A stretch of 11,559 nt of DNA, taken from DSWT01 sp034433375 (GTDB taxonomy: Bacteria; Chloroflexota; Anaerolineae; B4-G1; SLSP01). Position numbers and translations under genes: made by a program. Positions 1 to 6,705 of the stretch are shown in pieces. The stretch spans positions 1-11,559 of the forward strand of contig DAOUAQ010000020.1 of NCBI GenBank assembly GCA_034433375.1. The letters run 5' to 3'. Below the pieces are notes generated by a model. The model was not told the DNA's origin. It saw only the letters and a program-made list of their open reading frames with translations, and ran no database searches. Every line of letters starts with the position of its first letter. Within the stretch, counting starts at the first letter, position 1.

Positions 1-76
1 GTTCGCTGATTCGCCCATTCGCCCATTCGCTGATTCGCCCATTCGCCCATTCGCTCATTCGCCCATTCGCTGATTC
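1..76. repeat. 8-bp tandem repeat (ATTCGCCC / ATTCGCTG) inside the purD frame
   Basis: Nine consecutive 8-bp units run from position 1 to 72, followed by a half unit to 76. They are variants of ATTCGCCC, ATTCGCTG and ATTCGCTC. The array runs off the left edge, so its true length is unknown. Because 8 is not a multiple of 3, three units (24 bp) make one 8-residue protein period in the purD frame (GEWANQRM-like), and none of the frames' stops falls in purD. There are no spacers, so it is not a CRISPR. It is minisatellite-like DNA lying after a conserved purD block. Confidence 0.9.
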
Positions 77-1118
77 TTTTCCCCTTCTCGTAATCGCCAG
101 GATAGCCGCCGGAAGCGAGAACGACGCCGACGCTGGTGAGGGGTTTCCAGGCGATAGGGACGGACGCCAGACGGCCTTCGATGCAGGCGAGCATGATGTC
201 CACCAAATCGGTATCGAGCAGCGGCATCAAGAGTTGCGTTTCGGGGTCGCCGAAGCGGCAGTTGAATTCGAGCACGCGCGGGCCGGCCTCGGTGAGCATC
301 AGCCCGGCGTAGAGCACGCCGACGTAGGGTGTGCCGCGCCGCCGCATCCCATCCACCGCCGGTTGCAGCACGCGCCGCGTGACCTCGTCCACCAGCTCCG
401 GCGTGAGGTGCGGCGCAGGACAATAGCCGCCCATCCCGCCGGTATTGAGGCCGCCGTCGCCGTCGAGGGCGCGCTTGTAGTCGCGGGCGGGCAACATCGG
501 GACCACCGTCGTCCCGTCACAGAACGCCAGCAGGGATGTCTCTTCGCCGTCCAACCGCGTCTCGATGAGCACTGTGTCACCCGCAGCGCCGAACGCGCGC
601 TTCACCATGATTTGCTCGAGCGCAGCTTCAGCCTCCGCGCGCGTATCGCACACGAGGACGCCCTTACCTGCCGCCAACCCATCGGCCTTGACGACGACCG
701 GCTCACCAAGCTGCCGCAAATACGCCACTGCTGCGTCGTAATCCGCAAATATGGCTGCGGGCGCGGTCGGGATGCCCTCTTCGATCATAAACTGCTTGGC
801 GAACGCCTTGGAGCCTTCCAACCGCGCTGCGGCCTGCACCGGCCCAAAGGCGCGCAGTCCCGCAACCTGGAACGCATCCACGATTCCCGCCGCCAGCGGC
901 ACTTCCGGCCCGACCACCGCCAGGTCAATCGCGCGCTTCTGCGCGAAGGCAACCAGCTCGAAAATATCCTCTGCCGCAACCGGCACATTCGCCAGCTTTC
1001 CGCCGACCGTCCCGCCATTGCCCGGCGCGACGAATACGTCCGTAACCTTCGGCGACTGCCCCACCTTCCACGCCAGCGCGTGCTCCCGTCCCCCCGAACC
1101 GATGACCAAAATACGCAT
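1..1118 (-). CDS. purD: Phosphoribosylamine-glycine ligase (GAR synthetase), 3' end beyond the window
   Basis: This enzyme joins glycine to phosphoribosylamine with ATP to give GAR, the second step of purine synthesis, in the cytoplasm. From the ATG at 1118 the frame is open for 372 codons to the left edge with no stop. It starts MRILVIGSGGREHAL (N-terminal nucleotide-fold block), then shows the ATP-grasp segments VVVKADGLAAGKGV, ARDYKRALDGDGGLNTGGMGGY and LEFNCRFGDPETQ. The family block GYPGDYEKGK ends near residue 347. A strong AGGAGG lies just upstream of the start. purF ends 85 bp upstream. After residue 347 the frame enters an 8-bp tandem repeat, translated as RMGEWANQ-like 8-residue units that are not part of the normal enzyme. 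The usual C-terminal 70-80 residues must lie beyond the window, or the gene is truncated by the repeat; this cannot be decided here. The family assignment is secure. Confidence 0.95.
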   Translation of the reverse strand, partial: MRILVIGSGGREHALAWKVGQSPKVTDVFVAPGNGGTVGGKLANVPVAAEDIFELVAFAQKRAIDLAVVGPEVPLAAGIVDAFQVAGLRAFGPVQAAARLEGSKAFAKQFMIEEGIPTAPAAIFADYDAAVAYLRQLGEPVVVKADGLAAGKGVLVCDTRAEAEAALEQIMVKRAFGAAGDTVLIETRLDGEETSLLAFCDGTTVVPMLPARDYKRALDGDGGLNTGGMGGYCPAPHLTPELVDEVTRRVLQPAVDGMRRRGTPYVGVLYAGLMLTEAGPRVLEFNCRFGDPETQLLMPLLDTDLVDIMLACIEGRLASVPIAWKPLTSVGVVLASGGYPGDYEKGKRISEWANERMGEWANQRMGEWANQR

Positions 1119-1132
1119 AGTTCCTCCTTCAG

Positions 1133-1202
1133 GTAGACGGTAGACAGTAGACGGTAGACGGGGCAAGCTCCCCCTGTCTACTGTCTACCGTCTACCGTCT
1201 AC
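1133..1202. repeat. Heptamer tandem repeat arranged as a long hairpin between purF and purD
   Basis: Four GTAGACG/GTAGACA heptamers (1133-1160) plus GGG are followed by a short CAAG-type loop. Their near-exact reverse complement then follows, four CTGTCTA/CCGTCTA heptamers to about 1202. The stem would be about 31 bp, with one A-C mismatch and two G-T pairs. It fills almost all of the purF-purD gap, beginning directly after the purF stop and leaving only the purD ribosome site. No T-run follows on the minus strand, so it is not a standard intrinsic terminator. An effect on mRNA stability or on the purF/purD ratio is possible but is inference. Confidence 0.85.
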
Positions 1203-1203
1203 T

Positions 1204-2583
1204 TTACTCGAACATTGCTTTGCCGAACGAATCATCCACGACGACGGGATAATCGCCGGTGAAGCAGGCCTGGCAATGCCGCGCGCCGTCGCGGGGGACG
1301 ACGCTGCGCAGGCCCTCGACGGAGAGGTAACCCAGGCTGTCCACGCCGATGTGGGCGGCGATCTCCTCCACGCTCATCTGCGCGGCGATGAGCTGTTCCT
1401 GCCGCGCCATATCCACACCCATGAAGCACGGATAGCGAATCGGCGGCGAGGCGACGCGCATATGGACTTCCTTCGCCCCGGCCTGCCGCAGCAGTGCGAC
1501 GATCGGGCCGCTGGTGGTGCCGCGCACGATAGAATCGTCCACCAGAACGACCCGCTCGCCTTCCAGGTCGGTCAGTGGGTTGTACTTAATGGCGACGCCC
1601 AAATCGCGCATACGCTGGTCGGGCTGGATGAACGTCCGCCCGATGTAGCGGTTTTTGATGAGCGCCTCGCCATAAGGGATGCCGGATTCGTAGGCGTAGC
1701 CAATGGCGTGCGCGGTCGCCGAGTCGGGCACGCCGATGACGATGTCCGCTGCGGCGGGATGCTCGCGGGCCAGTTGGCGGCCCATCTTGCGGCGCACGTT
1801 GTGGACGGAGCGGCCTTCCAGCAGCGAGTCGGGTCGGGCAAAGTAGACGTATTCGAAGATGCAAAGCGCGGCGCGGTCCGAGGCCGGTGTCTGCCAGGAC
1901 GTGACGCCGTTCGCATCGAGGCGCACGATCTCGCCGGGCTGCAACTCACGCACGAATTCCGCGCCGATAGGTCCGAACGCGCACGACTCCGACGCGAAGA
2001 CCCACCCGCTGCTATTGAGCTTGCCTAGACAGAGCGGGCGGAAGCCCCACCGGTCGCGCACGGCGTAGACGGCGTCGCGGGTGAGGATCGTGAGCGAGTA
2101 CGCCCCCTGCGCCCGTCGCATGAAGTCGGCGATGCGCGCGTCCCAGGTGTCGCCCGCCGCCCCGGCGAGCATCTGCGTGATGACTTCGCTATCCGATGAC
2201 GAAGTCAGCCCGACGCCGCGTTGCAGCAAGTCGCGACGCAGCGCCGGCGTGTTGGTGAGGTTGCCGTTGTGGGCAATCGCCAGCGGACCGAGCGCCGTCT
2301 CGATGAGGTAGGGCTGCGCGTTGAGCAGCTTGACGCTGCCGGTCGTCGAATAGCGCGTGTGCCCAATGGCAAGGTTGCCGCGCAGAACGCGCAGGTTGTC
2401 CTCATTGAAGACCTGCGAGACAAGACCCATGCCCTTGTGGATGTGCGCCAGACCGCGTTCGCTGGCGCAAATCCCCGCGCTCTCCTGCCCGCGATGTTGC
2501 AGAGCGTAGAGCGCGAAGAACGTCAAACGGGCCACGTCCACGCCCGGCGCGTAGATGCCGGAGACGCCACAAGCCTCTTTCAT
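1204..2583 (-). CDS. purF: Amidophosphoribosyltransferase (glutamine PRPP amidotransferase), Fe-S type
   Basis: PurF catalyses the committed step of purine synthesis, PRPP plus glutamine to phosphoribosylamine. The chosen start gives MKEACGVSGIYAP, 459 residues. Cys5 would be the N-terminal nucleophile after removal of a short propeptide, as in the family. The glutaminase domain follows (HRGQESAG, RYSTTG near 77, HNGNL near 105). The phosphoribosyltransferase domain has the PRPP loop VVLVDDSIVRGTTSG (about 345-359). Four cysteines at about 241, 386, 437 and 440 match the Bacillus-type Fe-S ligand pattern (CIFEYVYF, RYPCFMG, HCQAC), so an oxygen-sensitive cluster is expected. The ATG at 2583 overlaps the upstream gene's TGA as ATGA, which favours this start. 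An in-frame ATG at 2595 adds only MVYA. Both length and motif order are normal. Confidence 0.97.
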   Translation of the reverse strand: MKEACGVSGIYAPGVDVARLTFFALYALQHRGQESAGICASERGLAHIHKGMGLVSQVFNEDNLRVLRGNLAIGHTRYSTTGSVKLLNAQPYLIETALGPLAIAHNGNLTNTPALRRDLLQRGVGLTSSSDSEVITQMLAGAAGDTWDARIADFMRRAQGAYSLTILTRDAVYAVRDRWGFRPLCLGKLNSSGWVFASESCAFGPIGAEFVRELQPGEIVRLDANGVTSWQTPASDRAALCIFEYVYFARPDSLLEGRSVHNVRRKMGRQLAREHPAAADIVIGVPDSATAHAIGYAYESGIPYGEALIKNRYIGRTFIQPDQRMRDLGVAIKYNPLTDLEGERVVLVDDSIVRGTTSGPIVALLRQAGAKEVHMRVASPPIRYPCFMGVDMARQEQLIAAQMSVEEIAAHIGVDSLGYLSVEGLRSVVPRDGARHCQACFTGDYPVVVDDSFGKAMFE

Positions 2584-3191
2584 TGCGTAAACCATCCTTG
2601 CAAAGTTTTACGGAATTTGTCGAAGGCGCGCTCTTCAACTTGCAAACTGACGCGCTCCGCAAGTTCTTGGAAGATACGCGGCGACGCCGGACGACGACTA
2701 TTGCGTAGAACCTGATGCATGGTTTCTTTCGGACGCACTGGCTTCCCAGCGGCTGTCAGCGGTTGTGAATTCCAAAGGGTTTGCAAGTCTTCCACAGTGA
2801 CGCCCAACACAGAGGCCACGTGCGGCGAGTGACTCCACACCCACACTTCCAGTTCTGGGTCGAGCACAACGACTGCGGCGCGCCCGGCATCCCAGCCATT
2901 ACGGCAGAGCCGGTCTTCGAGGTCAGCTTCTAAAGCCTCAGCGGTCAGCGTCTCTTTTCCACATCCCTCACGGTCAAGAAACACTAAAGCATGATGAGCG
3001 CGCGTCGCATAACTCCGCAAGAAGTCCTGGGCATCACAGTACACCCCAGCATCGCGGCCTGGGTAGCGCTGCACCTCATGGTGTAGCGGACGAATACCCA
3101 ACGCGGCGTAACGTCGCGTCAACAAAGTGCGAACCGCCCATTCTGCATCAGCGTCAGCGACCATGACGACGAGATCGAACGTATACGTCAT
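2580..3191 (-). CDS. Toprim/DUF4276-like partner of the upstream AAA ATPase
   Basis: This is a 203-residue soluble protein with no signal peptide. Three acidic spots fall where small Toprim-like DUF4276 proteins carry theirs: D13/D15/E17 after a hydrophobic first strand (LVVMVADADAEW), D73-x-E75 in HALVFLDREGCG, and E113/E115 in VVVLDPELEVWVWS. Families of this kind commonly sit directly after AAA or OLD-type ATPases and are thought to act with them, sometimes as nucleases in phage defence. The start ATG overlaps the ATPase stop by 4 bp (ATGA), and its own TGA overlaps the purF start by 4 bp. It is therefore probably translated with both neighbours. The family call rests on motif layout, not on a search. 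Its target is unknown. Confidence 0.6.
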   Translation of the reverse strand: MTYTFDLVVMVADADAEWAVRTLLTRRYAALGIRPLHHEVQRYPGRDAGVYCDAQDFLRSYATRAHHALVFLDREGCGKETLTAEALEADLEDRLCRNGWDAGRAAVVVLDPELEVWVWSHSPHVASVLGVTVEDLQTLWNSQPLTAAGKPVRPKETMHQVLRNSRRPASPRIFQELAERVSLQVEERAFDKFRKTLQGWFTQ

Positions 3192-4459
3192 CCCAACACC
3201 CCTGCCGCAAATAACGTTTCTAAAGGCACTTCCTTGCGCCAGGTATGTAAGGCCGGATGTTCAGGCCCACGCACGACATCAGTCGCGCCGCCCAGCGTTT
3301 TACCGAAGATCATCAGATGTTCGGGTTGCGCTAACGCTAAAACCAAAGGGGAATGTGTTGCCAGGAAGACTTGCCCATCGTAAATTGAGGACAAAGATTG
3401 GAAAACGGCTTCTACGGCGCGAGGATGAACGCCATTTTCCGGTTCTTCGATCAAAAAGATTTGTTCCGATTGCGGTAAATAGGCCAGAAGCGTCAGCGCC
3501 AATAGCCGTAATGTACCATCAGAGAGTAACCAGGCCGGCACACGCAATCCGCTTCGATACGTCAATACCAAATAACGCGACCGGTCTTCTTCACGTTCTC
3601 CGATAGTGATGTCCACCAAATCCTCCAAAATGGTTTGCAAATGGCCTAACCACCACTGGAAACGTTGAGGGTCTTTGCGTAGTTCGGCTACCATCAACGG
3701 CAGATTAGAACCATCAGGTTGAAAAGTGCGCGGCGCGTCAGAGGGACAGGTACGGCGCATCAACACACTATTCAACTGGAGAAAATGCACATTGTCCAAC
3801 AAAAACTGCCGGAACCATAAGGTTAACGGGAAACGCTCCTGGTCTTCAGGAACGCCGGAGAGCGCCAGGCGGCGCGGCGAGAGACGAAACATGATATTCC
3901 AGTCGGTGCGTTCAGAACGGAAATAGTCATTGCCGCTCTCGGCGACTTTACGCACGATCAGACGATAACCCGGCGGTGTTTTGGTGCGCGCCGGACGAAT
4001 CACCATGTCGGTATCTTCTGGCTCGCGTGGAAAAAGCGTAGGTTGGATTATGGGAGTAGATCGGCTTAGATGTGTATCAACCATCCATAGATTCTCACCG
4101 CTGACGACCAGACTTCCATCACTGTCCAACCCTACACTGACTTCATAACGTAATCGATCATACGTCAATGTATCTCCATTACTCAATGTACGTTGATCTG
4201 CTGGGATATTGACTTCCAGAGCAAAAGCGAAACCCTGTTCGATGCTTTCCCCACGCCAGATAAGCTCGGTGATATTCGTGGCTCGACGCCGCACAGCATC
4301 TTCGACGTCACCCTGAAACGCATCACGTAAGAACCCGAGAATATCCAGCAATGTACTCTTGCCGCTGGCATTCGGGCCGATGAGAATATTCAAAGGTTTC
4401 AAGGGCGCATAAATAGACTTCAAGCATTTGTAATGGCGCGCTTGAATGGATTGTAACAT
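3188..4459 (-). CDS. AAA (AAA_15/AAA_21, OLD/SMC-like) ATPase
   Basis: This 423-residue ATPase has an ABC/SMC-style head and no membrane segments. Walker A is GPNASGKST (28-36). The signature-like motif is LSDGTLRLLAL (from 312). Walker B is IFLIEEPENGVHP, with E338/E339 in place of the usual D-E. The switch histidine is in ATHSP (H369). The middle portion (about 60-300) lacks a long coiled coil, so it is not a true SMC protein. This architecture is typical of COG1106/COG4637-type ATPases found in defence and toxin-like gene pairs. It starts 21 bp after purE with a strong GGAGGAG site and overlaps the next gene by 4 bp. The sequence looks less G+C-rich than purF, which hints at acquisition, but I did not compute this. 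The ATPase call is firm. A defence role is inference. Confidence 0.85.
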   Translation of the reverse strand: MLQSIQARHYKCLKSIYAPLKPLNILIGPNASGKSTLLDILGFLRDAFQGDVEDAVRRRATNITELIWRGESIEQGFAFALEVNIPADQRTLSNGDTLTYDRLRYEVSVGLDSDGSLVVSGENLWMVDTHLSRSTPIIQPTLFPREPEDTDMVIRPARTKTPPGYRLIVRKVAESGNDYFRSERTDWNIMFRLSPRRLALSGVPEDQERFPLTLWFRQFLLDNVHFLQLNSVLMRRTCPSDAPRTFQPDGSNLPLMVAELRKDPQRFQWWLGHLQTILEDLVDITIGEREEDRSRYLVLTYRSGLRVPAWLLSDGTLRLLALTLLAYLPQSEQIFLIEEPENGVHPRAVEAVFQSLSSIYDGQVFLATHSPLVLALAQPEHLMIFGKTLGGATDVVRGPEHPALHTWRKEVPLETLFAAGVLG

Positions 4460-4480
4460 CTACTCCTCCTCGTTACGCAA

Positions 4481-4951
4481 TTACGAGACGGACTGGTCTG
4501 CCTCGTACAATCGCTGCCGCTGCCGTTCTTGCATCGCCAGCACCTTCTCGCGCAGCGCCACATCGCCGACGCCGAGGATTTTTGCGACAAACAAGGCAGC
4601 ATTATCCGGCTCCAGCACGACGGCAGGCGCGACGCCCGACGGCGTCCGCAGCGAAGAGTAGATGTCCGCGCCGCCGAACCTGTCGGAATACGGCGGGCAG
4701 GCGATGACGGGCGCACTCACGGCGGCGTCCACGACGCCGCTCAGCGCGTTGCTGCGGCCTGCCACACCGATGTAGACCTTCGGTTGTGGATCGGCTTCGT
4801 ACTCGGCCAGCAAATCCAGCAGATAGTGCGGCACTTTATGCGCCGAAGCGATGCGCGTGACGTGCGGGATGCCGTAATCGTCCAACGCCGCCGTAATTTT
4901 CGCCGCGAAGTCGCGGTCAGCAGGGGAACCCAGAATGAGAATAGCCAACAT
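4481..4951 (-). CDS. purE: AIR carboxylase, class II (CO2-using) PurE
   Basis: PurE makes CAIR from AIR. The protein is 156 residues, cytoplasmic and normal in length. It shows GSP near residue 8, SAHK (36-39), VAGRSNALS (63-71), ACPPYSD (84-90) and SSLRTPSG (99-106). The AGRSN, CPP and SSLR-PSG pattern is that of class II enzymes, such as the carboxylase domain of animal PAICS. Class I bacterial PurE has a GGAAHLPG-type loop instead. Class II enzymes use CO2 directly and need no PurK, and no purK is visible here. A GGGAGG site lies 8 bases before the ATG. Upstream is a 104-bp gap with repeats; downstream the ATPase gene begins 21 bp away. The class call is from recalled family motifs. Confidence 0.92.
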   Translation of the reverse strand: MLAILILGSPADRDFAAKITAALDDYGIPHVTRIASAHKVPHYLLDLLAEYEADPQPKVYIGVAGRSNALSGVVDAAVSAPVIACPPYSDRFGGADIYSSLRTPSGVAPAVVLEPDNAALFVAKILGVGDVALREKVLAMQERQRQRLYEADQSVS

Positions 4952-5055
4952 CGTAATAACCTCCCTCTAAAATAGTAAATAGTAAATGGCAAATGGCGAA
5001 AAATCCGGTGCGACCTGTAGTGCGGTCGCCTTAATCCGTTCAATCCGTTGACAGA
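4952..5055. other. purE upstream gap with two short repeats and a small hairpin
   Basis: This 104-bp gap holds four heptamers (AATAGTA twice, then AATGGCA and AATGGCG, 4971-4998). It also holds a 6-bp hairpin GCGACC/GGTCGC (5010-5029, 8-base loop) and two 9-bp units AATCCGTTC/AATCCGTTG (5033-5050). On the minus strand the hairpin is followed after six bases by TTTTT, so it could be a weak terminator for the permease gene. The stem is too short to be sure. I see no convincing purE promoter; the A/T-rich heptamers could hide one. Confidence 0.5.
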
Positions 5056-6633
5056 TTATAATTCCTGTCGCTCGAACGCCGCCATCGCGCCGAGAACGCA
5101 CATCACGATGAGCACCAACGCCATAGCAATGGCGCCACCGTTGGCGGCGACAGGGTCAGATGACGTTCCCAGACCCAGTTGGCTGGCCCAGGCGATCAGT
5201 CCGCCAGGCATAAGCGGGCCGAACCAGGGCAGATTGCCGGACAGCATCAACAGGACGGCCCCGCCAAGCCCTACGCCGGCTGCCGCACCGACGGAGCGGG
5301 TCAGGGCGCTCCCGGTCAAAGCGACGGCGACGTAGGTCATAAACCAGGCCATGAGCAGCAGATTGCTGAACAGGAAGGCGCCGCCATCCACCGGGCCAAA
5401 CAGGAACCACGTATAGTAAAGCGTACACACGGCAGCGATCAGAAAACCGCCGACGTAGACCAGCGTTTGCGCGGTAAACTTGCTGCACACGAAGGCCCAG
5501 CGCGGCATCGGTTTGCTCAAGACGAGCGCCGCCGTGCCCTTTTCCTTCTCCCCGGCAATCGCGCCCATCCCAAGCAGTATGGCGATCATAAAACCAAACT
5601 GCGTCAGGTTTTTGACGTACTGCGCCATCACGTCGGCGACGCTCGGTTTGGGGATCAAGTCGGCGAACTGCTCCGCGCCGGGAACCATGCGGATGATCTC
5701 CGGCGTGAATTTGGCGGCGAGCGGCGAAAGCAAGCCGATGAAGGCGAACACTGCGGCGACCACGATGATGCGCTTGGTGCGCCATTGTTGCAACAGCTCT
5801 TTGCGCGTCGCGGCGATGAAGACCGTCCATTCGGCGCGCACCGAGGCTGTTACCGGACGCGGCCCGGCCTCTTGGCGCCATATCCGCCAAAGCCAAACCA
5901 CCCCCGGCGCAAGCGTAAACAGCATAACGCCATAGATAAGGACGACAGATTCAGTTTGCTGTGCCACGTAGACAGCGACGGCGTTAAAAACTGTATGATA
6001 CGCGATTGCCAGAAGCACATACCAGGCTTTGCGCTGCACGAACGCCTGCCAGACCAACAGCGACAGCACGACGTGAGCGATCATCGCCAAACAACGTTCG
6101 ATAAACGGGAGCGCGGCCCATAGGGGTGAGCCGCCGAACATATCCATTTGCCGGACCAACGCCGTCATCTCCTCGGCGGAAAGATTAAGCGTCGCCAGAT
6201 CCACCCCTTGCAGCGAAAGCAGCGACGTGACCATCGCAGCGACCTGCACCGCGCCGAAAACCATCGCTTCGATGCCGCCGTGCCCCAGGCCAAGCATCAG
6301 CCCATCCTCGAAACGCCGCCAGCGCCGCAACAGCGCATATCCCACGGCCCGCGCCAGCTCTTCACACAGTCCGGCGGTCAATCCCAGAATGAGCGCCGTC
6401 CGCCAAAGCGGAGGGCCCTCTAGCGATCCCGTCGCCGGCAACAGTCCCACATCCGCCAACCACTCATTGAGGGGCAGATGCACGATTTGCGAACCGATGA
6501 ACGTCGCCGCGCCGACGAGAAACAAGAACCACGGCGCGCTGAAACGGCGGCGCAACAGCACGGCTAAAAGCACCGGCGTAAAAATCATCAACAAAACAGA
6601 GATAGAATAGGCAAACACAATCATTGTTTTCAT
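5056..6633 (-). CDS. Fusion: YhfC-type intramembrane protease domain + ABC-2 permease domain
   Basis: This is a 525-residue multi-span membrane protein in one uninterrupted frame. The N-terminal half (about 1-250) matches the YhfC family of predicted glutamic-type intramembrane endopeptidases. It has GLCEELARAVGY (catalytic-type E-E near residues 90-91), then a DGLMLGLGHGGIEAM block (about 110-124), among several hydrophobic helices. The C-terminal half (about 265-525) is an ABC-2 permease: a cytoplasmic RKELLQQWRTKR lead-in, a first helix, a periplasmic-type loop, then GAIAGEKEKGTAALVLSKP, the conserved ABC-2 element, and four more hydrophobic segments. An ABC ATPase lies 72 bp upstream and is the obvious partner. 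ATG at 6633 is preferred over the adjoining TTG at 6636. The substrate is unknown. The fusion itself is seen directly; both domain names rest on motif recognition. Confidence 0.85.
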   Translation of the reverse strand: MKTMIVFAYSISVLLMIFTPVLLAVLLRRRFSAPWFLFLVGAATFIGSQIVHLPLNEWLADVGLLPATGSLEGPPLWRTALILGLTAGLCEELARAVGYALLRRWRRFEDGLMLGLGHGGIEAMVFGAVQVAAMVTSLLSLQGVDLATLNLSAEEMTALVRQMDMFGGSPLWAALPFIERCLAMIAHVVLSLLVWQAFVQRKAWYVLLAIAYHTVFNAVAVYVAQQTESVVLIYGVMLFTLAPGVVWLWRIWRQEAGPRPVTASVRAEWTVFIAATRKELLQQWRTKRIIVVAAVFAFIGLLSPLAAKFTPEIIRMVPGAEQFADLIPKPSVADVMAQYVKNLTQFGFMIAILLGMGAIAGEKEKGTAALVLSKPMPRWAFVCSKFTAQTLVYVGGFLIAAVCTLYYTWFLFGPVDGGAFLFSNLLLMAWFMTYVAVALTGSALTRSVGAAAGVGLGGAVLLMLSGNLPWFGPLMPGGLIAWASQLGLGTSSDPVAANGGAIAMALVLIVMCVLGAMAAFERQEL

Positions 6634-6647
6634 CAATCATCCATCAC

Positions 6648-6703
6648 CCTGCCTCCTGCCTCTTGCATCCTGCCTCTTGCATCCTGCCTCCTGTCTCCTG
6701 CCT
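6648..6703. repeat. Heptamer tandem repeat (CCTGCCT) between ABC ATPase and permease
   Basis: Eight consecutive 7-bp units, variants CCTGCCT, CTTGCAT and CCTGTCT, fill nearly the whole gap between the two ABC genes. On the transcribed strand the array is purine-rich (AGGCAGG-like). It therefore offers several weak ribosome-binding look-alikes before the permease start. It resembles the heptanucleotide tandem repeats described in filamentous cyanobacteria in style only. No coding or terminator signal is apparent. Confidence 0.9.
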
Positions 6704-6705
6704 CT

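Noticed and set aside
1..76. CRISPR array
   Set aside because: Units are 8 bp with no spacers; it is a simple tandem repeat in the purD frame.
234..1136. Open frame of 300 codons on the plus strand
   Set aside because: It is antisense to purD, has no recognisable motif and low-complexity R/H-rich translation; it is open because of the codon bias of the real gene.
1133..1202. Intrinsic terminator after purF
   Set aside because: The stem is far longer than usual and no T-run follows on the minus strand; purD begins right after with a strong ribosome site.
2584..2595. Alternative purF start at 2595 (MVYA extension)
   Set aside because: It leaves the AAGG site touching the ATG, whereas the 2583 start forms an ATGA overlap with the upstream gene and gives the family's usual N-terminus. 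Not fully excluded.
5179..6123. Open frame of 314 codons on the plus strand
   Set aside because: It mirrors the permease gene and shows no domain, ribosome site or sensible composition. The same applies to plus frames at 1276-2028, 6781-7665 and 8195-9178.
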